NCBI GenBank assembly: GCA_017472085.1 | Contig: JAFUQZ010000021.1 | Location: 52,078-116,077, forward strand | Source: Akkermansia sp. | Lineage (GTDB): Bacteria; Verrucomicrobiota; Verrucomicrobiia; Verrucomicrobiales; Akkermansiaceae | DNA: 64,000 nucleotides | Reading direction: 5' to 3' | Shown here: positions 60,258-64,000 of the stretch, in pieces | Layout: each line of letters begins with the position of its first letter | Position numbering within the stretch: position 1 is the stretch's first letter | Notes under the pieces: model-generated | The model's database searches: none | Told to the model about the DNA's origin: nothing | The model's input: the letters and a program-made list of their open reading frames with translations, nothing else | Made by a program: the position numbers and the translations under genes

Positions 60258-62045
60258 ATGAGGAAACAGGATACACGCACTGCCGGCAACAAAGCGAAGG
60301 CGAAAGCCCCCGCCATGGCGGTGCGTGTGTCTTCCCCGCAGCCGGAGGCTGCCGAGCCCTCAAATCGTAAATCGTACCTCGTAAATCGTAAATTAGTGAA
60401 TCCTTTGGATTCACTCCTGCCGTATCAGCGTGCCTGGTATGAGGACGGTTCTCGCTTTCTGGCGGGTGTATGGAGTCGCCAGACGGGTAAGAGCTTTGCG
60501 ACGGCGGCGATTGTGGCGGCAAGTATGATTGCCGGGAGCAACACCATGTGGATGATTGCCGCGCCCTCTGAGCGCCAGAGCCACGAGGCGCTGGAGAAAG
60601 TGAAGCAATGGTTGCGAGCTTTTGAGTGCGCCTATGCCGAAGAATTGGAAGCCTTGGAGGGTATGGAGAGCAAGGCCGGGGCGGTGCGGCTGGGCAACGG
60701 GAGCCGCTGCATTGCCGTACCCGGCAAGCCGGACACGGTGCGCGGTATGAGCGCCAACGTGTGGCTGGATGAGTTTGCGTTTTTTGAAGACCCGGATGCC
60801 ACGTGGAAAGCGATTCTGCCCTCTATCACGAACCCGCTGAGGGGCGGTGAGAAGCGGGTGATACTGACCTCCACGCCGAACGGCAAAGCCGGGCGAGGGA
60901 AGCGCTTTTTTGACATTTGCTCCGCAAATGCTGATTTACGAGGTACGATTGACGATTTACGAATTGCAGAAAATGGCTCGCCTGCGCTCGCGGGAGAAAG
61001 CGAAGCTAATGCCACCGCTACCGCCCGCGCTTCAGGCGCGGCCACCCCTGCGAGCGATAGCGAGCCGAACTCTATAAATCGTAAATCGTACCTCGTAAAT
61101 CGTAAATCCGGCATGCGTTGGAGTGTTCACCGCATGCCGCTGAGGGATGCTATTGCGGCGGGGCTTCCTGTGGATTATGAGACGCTGGCGGAGGCTATCG
61201 GCGACCCGCTGGCGGTGCGGCAAGAGCTGGATGCGGAGTTCGTGGACACGCAGAGCCAGCTGCTGCCGACGGAGATTATTCTGCGGGCAGAGAGCCCGGA
61301 TGCTTCTTTGCACCCTGCTGCCGAGGTATTCAGCGGCGGGCGCGACCTGCGCGTGGGTGTGGACGTGGGGCGCGTGAGTGATCCGACGGTTATCTGGACG
61401 GCGGAGCGGATGGGCGATGTGCTCTACACGCGGGAGCTGCTGGTGCTGGCGGGCATGAGCCACGCTGACCAATTATCGATTATACGTGCGCGCGTGGGCG
61501 CGTGCACGCGCTGCTGCATGGACTACACGGGCATGGGCATCGGCATGGGGGACATGCTGGTGCGGGAGTTCGGCGAGTACAAGCCGGAGGCTCACAAGTT
61601 CGGGCGTGTGGAGCTGTGTACCTTTTCTGCGGCGTTGAAGCGGGAGATTTTTCCGAAGTTGCGGGAAGCGATGGAGGGGCTGCGGCTGCGGATACCCGCC
61701 GACCCGGCGCTGCGCACCGACCTCTCAGCCATGCAGCAGGTATGCAGCGGTGGCCAGTTCAGCTACGAAGCCCCGCGCACCAAGGACGGCCACTCTGACC
61801 GCTGTACCGCCGCCGCGCTCTGTGTGCGGGCGGGAGAGGGGGCGGCAGCTTGTCTGCATGTGGGTGTCATTCCCCGCACAGCCCCGCGCACAGGCCATCG
61901 GCATGGGTGGAATCATGCCGAGGATTTACGAGGTACGAATTACCCGTCTTCGCCTCTGCGAGGCTACGCCGAGGCAGGCGATTTACGAATTACCGGCTCG
62001 GCATGCCTGCGCATGCAAGAGAGAAAGAAAGGATTCAGGAAATGA
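60258..62045 (+). CDS. Terminase large subunit, Mu gp28-like, with in-frame repeat insertions
   Basis: Packaging motor ATPase and nuclease. Walker A-like GVWSRQTGKSFAT (about 69-81), Walker B VWLDEFAFFED (about 166-176), the coupling motif ILTSTPNGKAGRGKRFF, and nuclease Asp in RVGVDVGRVSDPTV and RCCMDYTGMGIGMGD. Three heptad elements are read in frame: residues 36-45 (NRKSYLVNRK), 226-284 (complete copy, DLRGTIDDLR...SYLVNRKS) and 556 to the end (DLRGTNY..., with the palindrome module). The 226-284 copy falls between the motor-motif strand and GMRWSVHRMPLRDAI, a loop in relatives. The stop overlaps the portal start (ATGA). Confidence 0.9.
   Translation: MRKQDTRTAGNKAKAKAPAMAVRVSSPQPEAAEPSNRKSYLVNRKLVNPLDSLLPYQRAWYEDGSRFLAGVWSRQTGKSFATAAIVAASMIAGSNTMWMIAAPSERQSHEALEKVKQWLRAFECAYAEELEALEGMESKAGAVRLGNGSRCIAVPGKPDTVRGMSANVWLDEFAFFEDPDATWKAILPSITNPLRGGEKRVILTSTPNGKAGRGKRFFDICSANADLRGTIDDLRIAENGSPALAGESEANATATARASGAATPASDSEPNSINRKSYLVNRKSGMRWSVHRMPLRDAIAAGLPVDYETLAEAIGDPLAVRQELDAEFVDTQSQLLPTEIILRAESPDASLHPAAEVFSGGRDLRVGVDVGRVSDPTVIWTAERMGDVLYTRELLVLAGMSHADQLSIIRARVGACTRCCMDYTGMGIGMGDMLVREFGEYKPEAHKFGRVELCTFSAALKREIFPKLREAMEGLRLRIPADPALRTDLSAMQQVCSGGQFSYEAPRTKDGHSDRCTAAALCVRAGEGAAACLHVGVIPRTAPRTGHRHGWNHAEDLRGTNYPSSPLRGYAEAGDLRITGSACLRMQERKKGFRK
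60361..60398 (+). repeat. Right-arm heptad element inside the large terminase gene
   Basis: AATCGTAAATCGTACCTCGT and the next heptads encode NRKSYLVNRK (residues 36-45). The sequence just before it, PQPEAAEPS, matches the sequence before the right arm in the portal gene (PQPEAAENS), so part of the element core came along. Confidence 0.85.
60933..61109 (+). repeat. Complete compound heptad element, in frame in the large terminase gene
   Basis: 177 bp, a multiple of three. Left arm GATTTACGAGGTACGATTGA and onward (DLRGTIDDLR), a core rich in palindromes (encodes NGSPALAGESEANATATARASGAA), right arm reading AATCGTAAATCGTACCTCGT (NRKSYLVNRKS). The arms are inverted repeats of each other. The portal gene carries a similar copy in the same frame at 62516-62689. 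Confidence 0.92.
61923..62012 (+). repeat. Heptad element at the 3' end of the large terminase gene
   Basis: Heptads GATTTACGAGGTACGAATTA, the CCGTCTTCGCCTC...GGCTACGCCGAGGCAGGCG module (as at 53910-53950), another heptad pair and the CGGCATGCCTGCGCATGC palindrome. Together they encode about the last 35 residues of the terminase. Confidence 0.85.
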
Positions 62046-64000
62046 AAAAGCATCGAAAAAATCACACTGCCCGCATACCTGCCCGCGCGGCGGCAGAGAC
62101 GCGCCACCTGAGTGCCCGCAGCGGGCTGGAGGTGCTGCTCTACCAACTGCTGCAGAGCACGCTGGTGCAGAAGGAGCGGCGCAACGACCTGCCGGAGCTG
62201 ACTCCGCAGCGAGCCCGTGAACTGTATGAAGCCTGGCGCCGGGGAGAGATGGCAGACGTGCAGCTGATGTGGGATCAGCTGGAGGAGCGGGACGAAACGC
62301 TTTTCACCGTGCTGCATGCGCGGCTGGGTGCTCTGGCAGAGATGCCGTGGGCGGTCAATATCGATGCCGATCTGGCGGAGGATATACAGCCGCTGGCCGA
62401 GAGCCAGAAGCGGCTGGCCAATGAGCTGCTGGCGGCGGTGGAGAATCTGCCGGAGGCGCTGGTGCACCTGGGCATGGCCGATTTCCGCGGCGTGGCCGCG
62501 CTGGAAATCGTCGGTGATTTACGAGGTACGATTGACGATTTACGAATGGGAAAGAATGGCGAGCCTGCGCTCGCAAGTGAAAGCGAAGCTGATGCCACCG
62601 CTACCGCCCGCGCTTCAGGCGCGGCCATCCCGCAGCCGGAGGCTGCCGAGAATTCAAATCGTACCTCGTACCTCGTCAATCGAAAATCCCCCTTGCGTTG
62701 GGAGGTGATAGAACCCTGGAACCTGTGCCGCCCGGTGCGGCGTGGACCATGGTACTACAATGCGGAGGCCTCTGCCACGCCCACCCGCCCGGAGGAGCTG
62801 GAGGCAGAGCGCGTGATTCTGCGCGAGGCGCAGCCCATCGACTTGCCGGCCATGTTCCTCATCTGCGCCAAGTATCTTTCCGTGCACGCGTGGGATGCCT
62901 TTCTGGAGGTATTCGGCATACCGAATATCTTCCTGGAGATGCCGCCTGCCACGCCGCAGGACAAGGCCATGGAGTTTGATGCCGTGGTGCAGCGGCTCAT
63001 CGGCGAGGGGCGCGGCACAGTGCCCAACGGCGCGAAGTTTCACACCGTGGAGACCAGCAAGGACAATACGCAGAGCTTTGAGGCACGCGCCAAGTGGTGC
63101 AATGAAGCCATCATCCAGCTGGCCACGGGTGGGCTGCTCACCGTCACCACGCAGAGCGGCAGCGGCACGCTGGCGGGGAATGCCCACAGCGACAGTTTCA
63201 GCCGCCTGTGCGCGGCGAGTGCGCGCAGCATCTCTGCTGCCATCAACCGCCAGTTTTTGCGACCTGCGCTGCAAGCGGCCTTTGCCGGGCAGCCGGTGCT
63301 GGTGAAGTTTGAGCTGGCGCCGGAGCCGGTGGACGACCGCAAGCAGATGGCGGAGCTGCTCGCTGCGCTGAACGCCGCAGGCTGGGCTCCCGCTGCGGAG
63401 ACGGTGAGCGAGATGATGAATTTCGAGGTGCAGCGCATCCAACAGCCGCCAACAGACACCAACACGCAGGCGCCGCCTGTGATGAATCGCAGTGGCGAGC
63501 TTCAGCCCGCCCGGGAAAGTACGATTGACGAATTACGAAGTACGAATTCAAATAATGCCGCCCGGCGGGCGGATGAGGAACGCGAGACGACTACTGTCAA
63601 TGACGCTGATCCGCCGCTGAATGCGGAGGAGCTGGCCACGCTGCGATTCCTGGGTGGTGGGCTGAATCCCGGGCAGGTGGGGGCGGATGCGGAGTACACC
63701 GCCGCCGCCCTGCGCGAGGGGTTGGTGATGAACTCCTGCAATCAGTACGGGCATGATGCAGACTGCGACGGCGCAGATGATGATGCTGCTGCTGAGGAGC
63801 GCGAACGCCGAGAGGCGGAGGAGGCCGAACGCCGCGAGCGGGAGATGGATGCCTCCAGTATGGAGTCCGCAGGCTACACCCCGGAGGAGATTGAGCGTGT
63901 GACGGGAATCAAAGAGGATTTACGATTGACGAATGACGATTTACGATTGGAAAATTCGGCGGCTACGCCGCAGGATGAAGAGGATGTGGTGACGAATGCC
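62042..64000 (+). CDS. Portal protein, DUF935 (Mu gp29-like), partial at window end, with in-frame repeat insertions
   Basis: Open to the last base (653 codons visible). Portal landmarks: LQSTLVQKERRNDLPELTPQRARELYEAWRRGE near the start, DAWDAFLEVFGIPNIF-type region (HAWDAFLEVFGIPNIFLEMPPATPQDKAME), and GTLAGNAHSDSFSRLCAASARSISAAINRQFLRP. DUF935 portals form the dodecamer through which DNA enters the head. Three repeat elements are read in frame: residues 159-216 (complete element), about 492-513 (STIDELRSTNSNNAARRAD) and about 625-645 (DLRLTNDDLRLENSAATP). The first interrupts a loop between ALEIVG and PLRWEVIEPW. The ATG overlaps the terminase stop. Confidence 0.88.
   Translation, partial: MKKHRKNHTARIPARAAAETRHLSARSGLEVLLYQLLQSTLVQKERRNDLPELTPQRARELYEAWRRGEMADVQLMWDQLEERDETLFTVLHARLGALAEMPWAVNIDADLAEDIQPLAESQKRLANELLAAVENLPEALVHLGMADFRGVAALEIVGDLRGTIDDLRMGKNGEPALASESEADATATARASGAAIPQPEAAENSNRTSYLVNRKSPLRWEVIEPWNLCRPVRRGPWYYNAEASATPTRPEELEAERVILREAQPIDLPAMFLICAKYLSVHAWDAFLEVFGIPNIFLEMPPATPQDKAMEFDAVVQRLIGEGRGTVPNGAKFHTVETSKDNTQSFEARAKWCNEAIIQLATGGLLTVTTQSGSGTLAGNAHSDSFSRLCAASARSISAAINRQFLRPALQAAFAGQPVLVKFELAPEPVDDRKQMAELLAALNAAGWAPAAETVSEMMNFEVQRIQQPPTDTNTQAPPVMNRSGELQPARESTIDELRSTNSNNAARRADEERETTTVNDADPPLNAEELATLRFLGGGLNPGQVGADAEYTAAALREGLVMNSCNQYGHDADCDGADDDAAAEERERREAEEAERREREMDASSMESAGYTPEEIERVTGIKEDLRLTNDDLRLENSAATPQDEEDVVTNA
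62516..62689 (+). repeat. Complete compound heptad element, in frame in the portal gene
   Basis: 174 bp, a multiple of three. Left arm encodes DLRGTIDDLR, core encodes NGEPALASESEADATATARASGAA then PQPEAAENSN, right arm encodes RTSYLVNRKS. Most of the core matches the copy in the large terminase gene at the base level, including its palindromes. Confidence 0.92.
63516..63577 (+). repeat. Heptad element with GCCGCCC module, in frame in the portal gene
   Basis: Triplets TTG, ATT, AGT, ATT between ACGA cores, then ATTCAAATAATGCCGCCCGG and GGGCGG. The tail matches the copy at 58265-58306. Encodes STIDELRSTNSNNAARRAD. Confidence 0.88.
63916..63972 (+). repeat. Heptad element with GGCGGCTACGCCGC module, in frame in the portal gene
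   Basis: Triplets TTG, ATG, TTT, TTG between ACGA cores, then GGAAAATTC and GGCGGCTACGCCGC (compare 60220-60235). Encodes DLRLTNDDLRLENSAATP. Confidence 0.85.

Overview
The window looks like the chromosome of a GC-rich Gram-negative bacterium of the Verrucomicrobiota, most likely a gut Akkermansia relative. This is an inference from content: a secreted GH29 fucosidase with carbohydrate-binding modules, a secreted clan GH-D glycosidase, an N-acetylhexosamine-kinase-like enzyme, a DUF5009-type membrane acyltransferase, an autotransporter and very large secreted ankyrin proteins. No rRNA gene is present to settle it.

Layout, 1-47.6 kb (host): the 3' end of an autotransporter gene, pepP, a repeat-flanked AspT/YbjL-type transporter, two tiny lipoproteins, mnmE, ndk, two tandem N-acetylmuramoyl-L-alanine amidases, tRNA-Ser(CGA), transketolase, GH29 fucosidase, an acyl-CoA/ACP synthetase with ribE and a Na+/H+ antiporter, a kinase operon, metK with two paralogous U32-like proteins, an alpha/beta hydrolase, fabF, recR, a DUF5009 protein and the GH-D glycosidase. 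A six-gene minus-strand operon at 33.7-45.5 kb encodes a PDZ protein, two giant secreted ankyrin paralogues and small envelope proteins; one giant is broken by a single TGG-to-TAG change. prfB (with its programmed frameshift) and trmD close the host part. Several host genes have a sigma70 -10 box only 9-13 nt before the start codon, which suggests leaderless mRNAs.

Layout, about 47.7-64 kb (prophage, continuing past the window): a Mu-like transposable prophage. A leftward early module carries a Ner-like regulator, small proteins, a sigma region-4 protein, MuA-like transposase, MuB-like ATPase, Gam and a GemA-position protein. A divergent XRE repressor and an AT-rich insert with an unrecognised two-gene cargo follow. 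The rightward late module has an endolysin, a small membrane protein, Mu gp27-like small terminase, gp28-like large terminase and a DUF935 (gp29-like) portal.

The most unusual material is repetitive. (1) A family of heptad elements (ACGA every 7 nt, separated by variable triplets) is scattered through the prophage and occurs once on the host side. Complete copies of about 175 bp, with heptad arms as terminal inverted repeats around a similar core, sit in frame inside both the large terminase and the portal genes; other copies supply start or stop codons. (2) Two kinds of mirror-symmetric hairpin array lie between host genes, one with GCGAAATT/AATTTCGC linkers (7.55-7.88 kb) and one with TTTTCAC/GTGAAAA linkers (3.2-3.7 and 5.4-5.6 kb). 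I do not recognise any of these as a named family.
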